A DNA stretch of 16,222 nt from JAUSPI01 sp964650385 (GTDB lineage Bacteria; Desulfobacterota; Syntrophia; Syntrophales; JADFWA01): NCBI GenBank assembly GCA_964650385.1, contig CAZYTP010000059.1, forward strand, positions 1-16,222, written 5' to 3'. Position 1 is the first letter of the stretch. Every line of letters starts with the position of its first letter. The position numbers and the translations under genes are program-made. Positions 1 to 7,398 of the stretch are shown piece by piece. The notes below the pieces were generated by a model. It saw only the letters and a program-made list of their open reading frames with translations, ran no database searches and was not told where the DNA came from.

Positions 1-197
1 ATGTGAGGAAAGAGATTGGTCCCATTGCCACACCTGAGAAGATACAGTGGGCGGATGCTCTTCCCAAGACGCGAAGTGGAAAGATTATGAGGAGGATTCT
101 GAAGAGGGTTGCGGCGGATGACGTAACCGCTCTGGGGGATACAAGCACCCTGGCAGATCCTTCTGTTGTGGATGTAATCGTTAAAAATAGACTGTAA
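1..197 (+). CDS. acs: Acetyl-CoA synthetase, C-terminal fragment (5' end outside window)
   Basis: This is the last 64 codons of an AMP-forming acetyl-CoA synthetase, which converts acetate, ATP and CoA to acetyl-CoA in the cytoplasm. The frame is open from the window edge and begins VRKEIGPIATPEKI, then LPKTRSGKIMRRILK, which carries the conserved Lys of the PKTRSGK motif, the lysine that is acetylated and needed for adenylation in this family. The GDTSTLADPSVV tail is typical of Acs rather than of other acyl-CoA ligases. The gene ends at TAA 195-197. A start codon within the window is not expected, because the family is about 650 residues long and the homology continues to the edge. The next gene begins about 100 bp downstream on the same strand. 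I could not tell whether they share a transcript. Confidence 0.93.
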   Translation, partial: VRKEIGPIATPEKIQWADALPKTRSGKIMRRILKRVAADDVTALGDTSTLADPSVVDVIVKNRL

Positions 198-298
198 AGT
201 ATATAATATATTCAGGCAAGATTCGAGCAGGGTTTTACCGGTATACATTTGTGGAGTATGTCGAATATGTAATTGCTTTTAAAGAGGAGGTGAAAAAC

Positions 299-595
299 AT
301 GATAAGAGTATTGATTGAAAGACACTGTTTGCCTGGAAAAGAGGATGAACTCAGGCACCTTATGCAGGAAGTTAGATCAGATGCGATACGGCGGCTCGGC
401 TACATTACTGGTGAGACACTCCGGGCAGCGGATAATCCCTTGCACTTCATGATCATCAGCACATGGACAACCATTGAAGCCTGGAAGGCGTGGGAGTCGG
501 ACCGCAGGAAGAGCTTTTTAATAGACGGGATGATGGACTCTCTGCTTTCTGAACCAGAGATTGTGCGTGTTTTTATTGAGGAATCCTCATCTTGA
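299..595 (+). CDS. Antibiotic biosynthesis monooxygenase (ABM) fold protein, 98 aa
   Basis: A small cytoplasmic protein of the dimeric ferredoxin-like ABM superfamily. The pattern is one beta-alpha-beta-beta unit: MIRVLIERHCLPGKEDEL, a helix rich in R and L, GYITGETLRAADNP, then FMIISTWTTIEAWKAWESD, ending in a helix with EPEIVRVFIE. The STW...AWKAWE stretch is the usual ABM signature. I chose ATG 299 because AGAGGAGG lies just upstream (about 283-290). An in-frame ATG at 251 would add 16 residues without a good ribosome binding site. Family members range from quinol monooxygenases to heme-degrading enzymes and many have no known substrate. No heme-ligand motif is evident, so I assign only the fold. 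It stands alone between acs and the convergent glmU-like gene. Confidence 0.8.
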   Translation: MIRVLIERHCLPGKEDELRHLMQEVRSDAIRRLGYITGETLRAADNPLHFMIISTWTTIEAWKAWESDRRKSFLIDGMMDSLLSEPEIVRVFIEESSS

Positions 596-705
596 GCAAC
601 ACCGCTATGTTTCATGTTTACGCCGCTAAAGACAGTTAGCTCAGGCTGTAGAAAAGATTTTACGAAAATATAAGGCTTTCATAGCATAGAATGCTTCACT
701 CTTTT

Positions 706-736
706 GGGGTCAAATCTTTAATAGAGATTTGACCCC
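706..736. repeat. Perfect 12-bp inverted repeat with 7-nt loop (REP-like palindrome)
   Basis: GGGGTCAAATCT (706-717) and AGATTTGACCCC (725-736) are exact reverse complements around a 7-nt loop, TTAATAG. The loop holds the TAA stop of the minus-strand glmU-like gene, so the right arm encodes that protein's last residues. Neither strand has a proper T-run after the stem (TTTCTC on plus, AAAAG on minus), so it is not a textbook terminator, although it sits between two convergent genes. From general knowledge, palindromes of this type occur as dispersed REP-like elements in many genomes; only one copy is present here. Confidence 0.7.
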
Positions 737-1494
737 TTTCTCATTCGTTCTTCGATAACCCGGGTTGCCAATTTCAGGTCATCAGGAGTATTTATCCCCA
801 TAACTTCAACAGGATCATTTGCGATAAACGACCTTGCAGTGTATTCCTTCCTGCTGGCGATCTTGAAAATATCTGTCAGATAATATTCGCCCTGTGCATT
901 CTTGTTGTCAATATCTGCTAAGGCCTCAAAAAGAAATTCACTTTCCATACAGTAGATGCCTGTATTTATTTCTCGGATCTTCTTTTCCTCATATGTTGCA
1001 TCGCGCTCCTCCACGACTTTCAGGATATCACCCTCCGTTTTTTTTACAACCCGTCCGTAACCGTGCGCGGTCTCGAGTACGGTAGTTAAAACCGTAACCG
1101 CCGCATCACACGAAAAATGATAGTCGAGCAGTGACCTTACAGTATGTAGAGTGATTAGAGGTACATCACCACATAGAATCAAGATAGTTCCCTCAAAATC
1201 AAGGAATCTGTCCTTGGTTTGAAGCACGGCATGGCCGGTCCCCAGCTGCTCTCTCTGGTACACGAAAACAAGGTCGTCATTATCTTTAACAGATTCTTTT
1301 ACTAATTCTGCCTGATGACCGACTACAATAACGATTCCTTCCGATCCTACATATCTTGCTACGGCAACCGGGTAGGAAAGCATCGGCTTTCCGTAAATGG
1401 GGTGAAGAACTTTCACCAGTGAAGATTTCATACGGGTTCCCTTGCCGGCGGCAAGAATTATAGTTGAAAATCTGTCGCCCCTTCTTTTGATCAT
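718..1494 (-). CDS. GlmU-like UDP-GlcNAc pyrophosphorylase, nucleotidyltransferase domain only (258 aa)
   Basis: This is a nucleotidyltransferase closely matching the N-terminal half of GlmU, which makes UDP-GlcNAc from GlcNAc-1-phosphate and UTP. Visible motifs: LAAGKGTRM (residues 14-22, nucleotide loop), HPIYGKPML (about 31-39), QLGTGHAV (83-90), CGDVPLI (108-114), GYGRVV (145-150), VEERDAT (161-167), REINTGIY (174-181) and GEYYLTDI (202-209). GlmU proteins are about 450 residues and continue into a left-handed beta-helix acetyltransferase domain. Here the frame stops at residue 258 in the linker helix, and the final GSNLY is encoded by the right arm of a palindrome. No beta-helix remnant was found downstream. 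ATG at 1494 is preferred over the TTG at 1497 because AAGGTG lies at good spacing. It is last in a three-gene minus-strand run, 51 bp after the CNNM protein. It could be a native single-domain sugar-nucleotide enzyme or a truncated glmU. The substrate is inferred from motifs. Confidence 0.85.
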   Translation of the reverse strand: MIKRRGDRFSTIILAAGKGTRMKSSLVKVLHPIYGKPMLSYPVAVARYVGSEGIVIVVGHQAELVKESVKDNDDLVFVYQREQLGTGHAVLQTKDRFLDFEGTILILCGDVPLITLHTVRSLLDYHFSCDAAVTVLTTVLETAHGYGRVVKKTEGDILKVVEERDATYEEKKIREINTGIYCMESEFLFEALADIDNKNAQGEYYLTDIFKIASRKEYTARSFIANDPVEVMGINTPDDLKLATRVIEERMRKGSNLY

Positions 1495-1545
1495 CAAATC
1501 ACCTTTTTAACTGAACGAATATGGATGTTGTTATTAACTGTCCTG

Positions 1546-2835
1546 CTAATGTCTTGCGCCTGGAACTACATCCGGCAGTATAACCAGCACCTCTTTTATG
1601 GATTTCATGTCAGTATCTTCAATAACGAAAAGGACATCATTAAATCTTAATGTTTCACTTCTCTTGGGAATTTTCCCCATCCTGTTTAATAGGAACCCTC
1701 CCAGAGTTTCATAATCCCCCGCAGGAATCTTCATGAGGATGATTTCTCTAAGACGGTCTATCTTTATTCTGGCGTCAAAGAGATATCTCCCGGGGCCGAC
1801 TTTTTTATACAACTTTTCCTCTTTATCGTACTCGTCCTCAATTTCACCCACTATCTCTTCCAGTATGTCCTCGATAGTCACTATACCAATGGCACCGCCA
1901 TATTCATCAACAACTATAGCCATATGTTCGCCACTCCTCTGCAGCTCAAAGAGAAGCTCACCGGCCGACTTCGTTTCCGGTACATAAAAAACCGTCGGTC
2001 TGAGACAGGACGTTATCTTGTCATTTTCGATCAGTTCAGCCTGACCGTGCAGAGTTTTCAAAAGGTCAAAACAATGAAGTATGCCTGTGATGTTGTATAT
2101 CATGTCACGATAAACGGGAATACGGGAAAATCCTTTTTCTTCAGTCAAAACAGCAGCCTCCCCGAGAGTAGAGCTTTCTTGCAAGACAACCGCATTGGAC
2201 AGGGGAACCATAATCTGCCCGACAGTTACCTCGGAGAAACCGAGTATCCGCCGTATCATTTCCTTTTCTGAACTCTCGATATCACTCTCATCCCTTTCTT
2301 TTCTGAGAAGAAATTTCAAACCATCCCTTGTAATATAAGGGGAACGGATACTTTTCTTTCCTCCCGTGAAGATATAGACGGCACCTCTGGCTATTCTTGA
2401 AATAATAAACACCACCGGATAAAGCACCCATGAAGCGATCCATATAAACCACGAAACCCTGAGGGAGATAAATTCTGCATGCCGCCGAGATATACTTTTA
2501 GGGATTATTTCACCCATAACAAGGATAAGAGGAATCATAATAATAACAGAAATAAATTCACCGCGGACAGCGCCAAAGGTTGATATGAACATGGATGTTG
2601 CGACAACCGTACTGGCAACGACACATATATTGGTTCCGGTTAAAGTCGTAGCAAGAAACCACTCCGGTTTATCCAGGAGCTTAAGGGTAAGCATGGCCGA
2701 TCTGGAACCAGCCCTGGCCTTTTGTCGTATCCTGTTTATATCAGAAGCCACAAGAGATAATTCCCCTCCCGAAAATAAACCTTCCAGACCTAAACATAAA
2801 AGTATCAAAAAAAGAGAAAAGAGATTATTTTCCAT
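1546..2835 (-). CDS. CNNM/CorC-family (DUF21-CBS-CorC_HlyC) membrane protein, second paralogue, 429 aa
   Basis: An integral membrane protein of the CNNM/CorC 'hemolysin-like' family, associated with Mg2+/Co2+ efflux or transport. Domain order: DUF21 transmembrane region (about residues 1-190, with hydrophobic stretches near 7-25, 60-80, 90-115 and 130-150), a CBS pair (about 205-325) and a C-terminal CorC_HlyC domain (about 340-420). The GEIIPKS motif in the membrane part and DEYGGAIGIVTIEDILEE in the second CBS are characteristic. Where its neighbour has SSSETSLFS near the N-terminus, this protein has SGGELSLVA. ATG 2835 is chosen: AGAGG precedes it at good spacing, and the start overlaps the stop of the upstream paralogue by 11 bp, which suggests translational coupling. 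An in-frame TTG at 2841 is the alternative. The 'hemolysin' name is historical and no lytic role is implied. Confidence 0.9.
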   Translation of the reverse strand: MENNLFSLFLILLCLGLEGLFSGGELSLVASDINRIRQKARAGSRSAMLTLKLLDKPEWFLATTLTGTNICVVASTVVATSMFISTFGAVRGEFISVIIMIPLILVMGEIIPKSISRRHAEFISLRVSWFIWIASWVLYPVVFIISRIARGAVYIFTGGKKSIRSPYITRDGLKFLLRKERDESDIESSEKEMIRRILGFSEVTVGQIMVPLSNAVVLQESSTLGEAAVLTEEKGFSRIPVYRDMIYNITGILHCFDLLKTLHGQAELIENDKITSCLRPTVFYVPETKSAGELLFELQRSGEHMAIVVDEYGGAIGIVTIEDILEEIVGEIEDEYDKEEKLYKKVGPGRYLFDARIKIDRLREIILMKIPAGDYETLGGFLLNRMGKIPKRSETLRFNDVLFVIEDTDMKSIKEVLVILPDVVPGARH

Positions 2836-4093
2836 CTTCAACCTCTTTTTCTACTACTCTTATCTTTAATATTCTTGCCCTGCTCATTTTTTCCACACTG
2901 AAAGTAAAACCATTAAAGGGAATTTCCTCACCCCTTACAGGCAGCTTCCCGAATAGGTGAAAAACAAATCCGCCAACCGTATCGAAATCCTCAGAAGGAA
3001 TGGAAGCACCGATAAGATCGTTAAGATCATCTACCGACATCATTCCGGAAACCATAAGAGTTTTATCATCCACCCTTTGGTACAAATCCTCTCTTACATC
3101 ATATTCATCATAGATATCACCGAAAAGGTTTTCCAGGATATCCTCCATTGTCACAACACCCGCTACACCACCATATTCATCTACGACTATCGCCATATGT
3201 ATCTTTCTTGCTTGAAAATCTCTAAGTAGGCTATCGGCTGTCTTTTCCAGCGGGACAAAATATGGTTTTCTTAATAATGCTTCAATACTAACCGCTATTT
3301 CCTTTCTCGCTATCATAGACATAAGATCCTTGACATATAAAATTCCGAGAATATCATCGCTGTTGTCACCATAAACCGGTATTCTTGAATGCCTGGCGCC
3401 AATTATCTTCATTTCCATACTTTTTATGTCCATGGAGATAGGGAGACAAAACATATCCACCCTGGGGGTCATCACGTATGAAATACTTGTATCGCGAAGT
3501 TCAAATACCCTGTTAATCAGATCCCTCTGGGGTTCCTCAAGCGCTCCTTCTTCGTGACCAGCGTCAACCAGCGTCCTGAATTCATCTTCCATCAAGACAT
3601 CACCCCTTTTGGAATCTCTCACCCTGAAAAGGTTAACGAAAAAGCCGGAAATCTTTTCCAATACCCATACAATCGGATGTACGATACCGGAAAAGACCGT
3701 CAAGGGTGGTGAAACATAAGATGAAAACCCTATTGGATTAATTATGGCAAGAGTCTTGGGAATGGCCTCTCCAAAGATCAGAAGTAATGGAGTGGCAACA
3801 GCTATTGCCAGCCACTTACCTTCCTTGCCCATAAAGTAGATAAAAATGGCTGCTGATATAACTGAGATGGCAACATTAACGGATTCATTACCTACAAGTA
3901 TGGTTATGAGCAGCCTCCTGGGAAACTTCAAGAGCCTTTGAACGTAGGACAAGAATTGAGATCTTTCTGTTCTCATTTTGTGGAGATGAAGTGAAGTAAG
4001 GGAAAAAAGCGAGGTTTCGGAGCTGGAAAAAAACCCGGAAAGTATCAATAAAAAAGCTAACAGAACAAGCCTTAATGTAATATACGAATCCAA
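2825..4093 (-). CDS. CNNM/CorC-family (DUF21-CBS-CorC_HlyC) membrane protein, first paralogue, 422 aa
   Basis: First gene of a tandem pair with the next one downstream. It has the same architecture: DUF21 membrane domain (about 1-185; ITLRLVLLAFLLILSGFF is the first membrane segment, and GEAIPKT the conserved membrane motif), a CBS pair (about 200-320, with HSRIPVYGDNSDDILGILYVKDL and DEYGGVAGVVTMEDILE) and a CorC_HlyC domain (about 335-415, including DFDTVGGFVFHLFGKLP). Expected role: divalent cation (Mg2+/Co2+) transport at the inner membrane, with CBS domains sensing nucleotides such as Mg-ATP. The start is TTG 4093; there is no in-frame ATG between it and the upstream stop at 4109-4111, and the first membrane segment begins right after it, so a later start would lose conserved sequence. 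A candidate promoter lies at 4120-4148. Confidence 0.9.
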   Translation of the reverse strand: MDSYITLRLVLLAFLLILSGFFSSSETSLFSLTSLHLHKMRTERSQFLSYVQRLLKFPRRLLITILVGNESVNVAISVISAAIFIYFMGKEGKWLAIAVATPLLLIFGEAIPKTLAIINPIGFSSYVSPPLTVFSGIVHPIVWVLEKISGFFVNLFRVRDSKRGDVLMEDEFRTLVDAGHEEGALEEPQRDLINRVFELRDTSISYVMTPRVDMFCLPISMDIKSMEMKIIGARHSRIPVYGDNSDDILGILYVKDLMSMIARKEIAVSIEALLRKPYFVPLEKTADSLLRDFQARKIHMAIVVDEYGGVAGVVTMEDILENLFGDIYDEYDVREDLYQRVDDKTLMVSGMMSVDDLNDLIGASIPSEDFDTVGGFVFHLFGKLPVRGEEIPFNGFTFSVEKMSRARILKIRVVEKEVEDGK

Positions 4094-4119
4094 TTGCTCT
4101 ATGCTATCTTAAAAAATTA

Positions 4120-4148
4120 AAATTAACCAGTTGTTTGCGGTTTGTAAA
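4120..4148 (-). promoter_or_regulatory. Candidate sigma-70-type promoter for the CNNM/glmU-like operon
   Basis: Read on the minus strand: TTTACA (4148-4143), a 17-nt spacer and TAATTT (4125-4120). Transcription would begin near 4113, giving a very short leader of about 20 nt before the TTG start at 4093. The spacing is ideal but the -10 box is only a fair match, so this is tentative. Confidence 0.4.
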
Positions 4149-4250
4149 AAACAAAACGCCTGTTGGGAATAGCAAATAATATATTTGCAAACTACCTTTA
4201 TTTCCACTAAAAGTCAACATGATAGGCTCCTAATATCACATAAAGACCAT

Positions 4251-4279
4251 TTGACTCAAAAACCTTTTTCCTATATATT
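4251..4279 (+). promoter_or_regulatory. Strong candidate sigma-70 promoter for purD operon
   Basis: TTGACT (4251-4256), a 17-nt spacer, and TATATT (4274-4279). Both boxes match consensus at five of six positions and the spacing is ideal. The predicted start is near 4286, leaving a leader of about 155 nt before purD. Confidence 0.6.
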
Positions 4280-4315
4280 TCGCAATCAGCACCGGAAGGT
4301 GAAAAAGGGTTTTGC

Positions 4316-4330
4316 GTATTTTGAAAATAC
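4316..4330. promoter_or_regulatory. Palindrome in purD leader (possible operator)
   Basis: GTATTTTGAAAATAC is a perfect 7-bp inverted repeat around a single G. It lies about 30 nt downstream of the inferred purD start of transcription, a position where a repressor could act as a roadblock. It does not match the E. coli PurR box (ACGCAAACGTTTTCGT type). It could equally be chance in A+T-rich DNA. Confidence 0.3.
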
Positions 4331-4440
4331 ACGTGGTTGATCAAAAGTGGTGGGATACATAACCGATGTTGGCTTTGAACTGAACAGCGAGCGCATTTTC
4401 CGCAACTTCTTACGGGGAGTTTCAATAGGGAGGTATCATT

Positions 4441-5763
4441 ATGTCTAATGTACTTTTAGTTGGAAATGGTGCAAGGGAACACGTTATTGCGGAGACTGTC
4501 TTTCGGTCGAAGCATCATTCCAGGCTTTTCTCATATATGAAAGCCAACAATCCCGGCATAGCCTCACTTTCCGATAAAGTCTTGATCGGGGATTATGGTG
4601 ATTTGGAAGGGATAAAAAAGTTTTCAAAAGAGTGTAATATCGATTTCGCGATCATCGGCCCGGAAGATTCCCTGAATAACGGTGTTGTCGATTCCCTGCA
4701 GGAAATAGGTATTAGATGTGTGGGACCAACTAAAAGTCTGGCCAGGCTTGAGACGTCAAAGTCATTTACACGAGATCTGCTGCGAAAGTATAATATACCG
4801 GGAAACCCGAAGTTTGAAATATTTTCATCCATGGACGGTATAGAAGATTTCCTTAATGAACTGGATGGAGCAGTTATAAAACCTGACGGCCTAACAGGCG
4901 GAAAGGGAGTCTGGGTACAGGGGGATCACTTTCAAACGAAAGAGGAGGCTCTGGAATACTGCAGGAGGCTTTTATCACAACATTCATGCGTTATTATAGA
5001 TGAGAAGCTTGAAGGAGAGGAATTTTCACTTCAGTGCTTATGCGATGGAAAGACGGTTGTTACAACACCTCCGGTACAGGATCATAAAAGAAGATTTGTT
5101 GGTGATAGGGGACCGAATACGGGAGGAATGGGTTCCTATTCCTCCGAAGACCATTCACTGCCATTCATGAGCCCAAGTGACGTAGCAGAGGGCCTGGCTA
5201 TAACACAGAAAGTAGCGGAGGCAATTTACAAAGAAACAGGCGAGTATTATAAGGGAGTGATGTACGGTGGATTTATAATAACAAAAAACGGAGTCGAATT
5301 GCTGGAATACAATGCCCGGTTTGGAGACCCCGAAGCCATGAACACCCTGCCTCTTCTGAAGACTGATTTTATAGATGTCTGCAATGCAATTATTGAAGGA
5401 ACACTTGACAAACTCCATATTGAATTTGAGAAAAAGGCGACCGTATGCAAGTATGTAGTTCCCAAGGGTTATGGCCTGCCGGAGGATTACCCGGATGCAA
5501 AAACAACATCATCAAAGATCGAGATTGGTGATGTGGGAGAAGCGAAGCTCTACTATTCATCCGTTGACAAAAGGGACGATGGACTCTATATGACGACATC
5601 AAGGGCGATCGGAGTAGTCGGGATAGCAGAGGACCTGAATAGAGCAGAACAGATCGCAGAAGAAGCTGTGTCGGCAATAAAGGGACCTGTGGCTCACAGA
5701 CCTGATATCGGTACGAAAGCGCTGATAGAAAGAAGAATCCTGCACATGCAGGAAATAAAATAA
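4441..5763 (+). CDS. purD: Phosphoribosylamine-glycine ligase (GAR synthetase), archaeal-like type, 440 aa
   Basis: An ATP-grasp ligase catalysing the second step of purine synthesis: phosphoribosylamine + glycine + ATP to GAR. The N-terminal domain begins VLLVGNGAREHVIAE. Other landmarks are DFAIIGPEDSL (68-78), the ATP-grasp loop VIKPDGLTGGKGV (145-157), DHKRRF then GPNTGGMGSYS (214-234), and the metal/ATP site EYNARFGDPEAM (289-300). The C-terminal domain carries KATVCKYVVPKGYG and HRPDIGT. Features such as MKANNPGIA, GPTKSLARLETSKSFTR, VQDHKR without the usual bacterial extra residues, SVDKRDDGLYMTTSRA and RRILHM recall the archaeal (methanogen) PurD group as I remember it, and differ from the common bacterial form. 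GGGAGG lies 7 nt before the ATG. It is the first gene of purD-purH-purE-tsaC. Confidence 0.95.
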   Translation: MSNVLLVGNGAREHVIAETVFRSKHHSRLFSYMKANNPGIASLSDKVLIGDYGDLEGIKKFSKECNIDFAIIGPEDSLNNGVVDSLQEIGIRCVGPTKSLARLETSKSFTRDLLRKYNIPGNPKFEIFSSMDGIEDFLNELDGAVIKPDGLTGGKGVWVQGDHFQTKEEALEYCRRLLSQHSCVIIDEKLEGEEFSLQCLCDGKTVVTTPPVQDHKRRFVGDRGPNTGGMGSYSSEDHSLPFMSPSDVAEGLAITQKVAEAIYKETGEYYKGVMYGGFIITKNGVELLEYNARFGDPEAMNTLPLLKTDFIDVCNAIIEGTLDKLHIEFEKKATVCKYVVPKGYGLPEDYPDAKTTSSKIEIGDVGEAKLYYSSVDKRDDGLYMTTSRAIGVVGIAEDLNRAEQIAEEAVSAIKGPVAHRPDIGTKALIERRILHMQEIK

Positions 5764-5790
5764 ATAGCGGGTTTACCAGGAAAAGGAATT

Positions 5791-7356
5791 ATGCAGAACG
5801 AAATAAAGAGAGTGCTTATTAGTGTAACGGACAAGAAGGGAATAGTTGAATTTGCCAGGAAGCTTTCAGAATTCGGCGTGGAGATACTTTCAACAGGCGG
5901 GACGGCGGATCAGATAAGAAAAAGCGGAATAGACGTTACGGATGTTTCCGACTACACCGGTTTCCCCGAGATGATGGATGGAAGATTGAAGACACTTCAC
6001 CCAAAGATACATGGAGGTCTTCTGGCCCTGCGGGACAACGAGGAACATACAAAAGCAGCAAAAGACCATGGTATTGATTTCATAGATATGGTGGTTATAA
6101 ACCTTTATAAATTTGAGGATACCGTGGCAAAGGAGGACTGCTCTCTGGAAGATGCCGTGGAAAATATCGACATAGGTGGACCTACCATGCTCCGCGCGGC
6201 GGCCAAGAATTACCGTTTTGTTACTGTCGTTACCGATCCCGAAGATTACCCGAAAGTTTTGAAGGAAATGGATAAAACGGGGGGGAAGATATCTGAAGCT
6301 ACTAATTTTGCTCTTTCCGTAAAGACTTTCCAGCTAACAGCCAGGTACGATGCCGCTATTTCAAACTACCTTGGCAGGATAAGCCCCGAAGGAGAAAAGG
6401 AGGAATTTCCTGATACTTTCACCATGCAATTTACCAAGGCACAAAATCTGCGTTATGGAGAGAATCCCCACCAGAAGGCCACTTTTTACAGGGAAGAAGA
6501 CACATCCCTTTCAGCAATATCGAATGCCAAACAACTGCAGGGGAAAGAACTATCCTATAATAACATTATGGACGGCGATGCGGCATGGAATATGGTTGGC
6601 GATTTTAATTTGCCATCGGCTATTATTATGAAACATTCAAATCCATGTGGAGCGGCAACTTCCGACGGTGAACTGCTGGAAGCCTACAGGAAAGCAATGG
6701 AGACCGATCCCGTGTCTGCCTTTGGCGGCATTGTTGCTTTTAATAGAAAGGTAGACAGAAAGACCGCTGAAGAGATTGCAAAGACTTTCCTGGAGGTTAT
6801 CATAGCACCGGGTTTTGAGAAGGATGCATTGGAAATCTTGAATACAAAGAAGAATATGAGGGTTCTGGAGATTTCACCTTCAAGTGGGAAACAATCTGCA
6901 GGATATGATTTCAGAAGAGTAGTTGGAGGAGTCCTCATCCAGGATAGAAATGTCAAAGAGACGGATATCAGATCGGCAAAGGTTGTTACCAAAAGAGCGC
7001 CCACCGAGGAAGAGTATCAGGGTCTCGACTTCGCCTGGAGAGTCGTAAAGCATGTGAAATCCAATGCCATAGTGTATGCTAAAAAAGATCAGCTGGTAGG
7101 CGTGGGAGCTGGGCAGATGAGCCGTGTCGATTCCGTAAAGATTGCCTCAATGAAGGCAATTCTGCCCACCAAGGGAACAGTTCTCGCTTCCGATGCCTTC
7201 TTCCCCTTCAGGGATGGCGTTGATATGGCAGCTGAAGCTGGCGTAACGGCTATCGTGCAACCTGGTGGATCAATACGAGATGAGGAATCGATAAAAGCGG
7301 CTGATGAACACGGAATTGCCATGATTTTTACCGGGACAAGGCATTTCAGGCACTAA
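5791..7356 (+). CDS. purH: Bifunctional AICAR transformylase/IMP cyclohydrolase, 521 aa
   Basis: Catalyses the last two steps of IMP synthesis: formylation of AICAR using 10-formyl-THF, then ring closure to IMP. The N-terminal IMP cyclohydrolase (MGS-like) domain shows STGGTADQIR (34-43), DYTGFPEMMDGRLKTLHP (54-71) and KIHGGLLA. The transformylase domain follows, with LRYGENPHQKA and the catalytic KHSNPCGAA motif (Lys281-His282), then SDAFFPFRDGVD and QPGGSIRDEE near the C-terminus. The length is normal for the family (about 520). AGGAAAAGGA precedes the ATG, and only 27 bp separate it from purD, so the two should be co-transcribed. Intact, with no sign of degeneration. Confidence 0.97.
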   Translation: MQNEIKRVLISVTDKKGIVEFARKLSEFGVEILSTGGTADQIRKSGIDVTDVSDYTGFPEMMDGRLKTLHPKIHGGLLALRDNEEHTKAAKDHGIDFIDMVVINLYKFEDTVAKEDCSLEDAVENIDIGGPTMLRAAAKNYRFVTVVTDPEDYPKVLKEMDKTGGKISEATNFALSVKTFQLTARYDAAISNYLGRISPEGEKEEFPDTFTMQFTKAQNLRYGENPHQKATFYREEDTSLSAISNAKQLQGKELSYNNIMDGDAAWNMVGDFNLPSAIIMKHSNPCGAATSDGELLEAYRKAMETDPVSAFGGIVAFNRKVDRKTAEEIAKTFLEVIIAPGFEKDALEILNTKKNMRVLEISPSSGKQSAGYDFRRVVGGVLIQDRNVKETDIRSAKVVTKRAPTEEEYQGLDFAWRVVKHVKSNAIVYAKKDQLVGVGAGQMSRVDSVKIASMKAILPTKGTVLASDAFFPFRDGVDMAAEAGVTAIVQPGGSIRDEESIKAADEHGIAMIFTGTRHFRH

Positions 7357-7398
7357 ATATGTGAGCGTTCAGCTGTCAGCTAAAACGAGGGATAATTT

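Larger units (their letters stand above)
4094..4440. other. 347-bp divergent intergenic region, with purD leader
   Basis: This A+T-rich spacer separates the minus-strand CNNM operon from the plus-strand pur operon. It holds a candidate promoter for each side (4120-4148 minus, 4251-4279 plus). From the inferred plus-strand start (about 4286) to the purD ATG lie about 155 nt of leader containing a perfect 7-bp palindrome at 4316-4330. No convincing gene was found in it. I looked for ZTP, purine and PRPP riboswitch landmarks and did not see them. Confidence 0.6.

Noticed and set aside
202..207. TATAAT as a promoter for the ABM-fold gene
   Set aside because: No acceptable -35 box at 16-18 nt spacing, and the sequence around it is simple A+T-rich DNA.
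2825..4093. Hemolysin/virulence function for the CNNM proteins
   Set aside because: The 'hemolysin' label is historical for the DUF21-CBS-CorC_HlyC architecture; the motifs indicate cation transport proteins.
4207..4425. 72-codon minus-strand open frame in the purD leader
   Set aside because: It lies across the inferred purD promoter and leader and shows only scattered Cys residues, with no conserved pattern.
4286..4440. ZTP, purine or PRPP riboswitch upstream of purD
   Set aside because: The conserved landmarks that I know for these RNAs (such as CCGCCUGGGC for ZTP) were not found.
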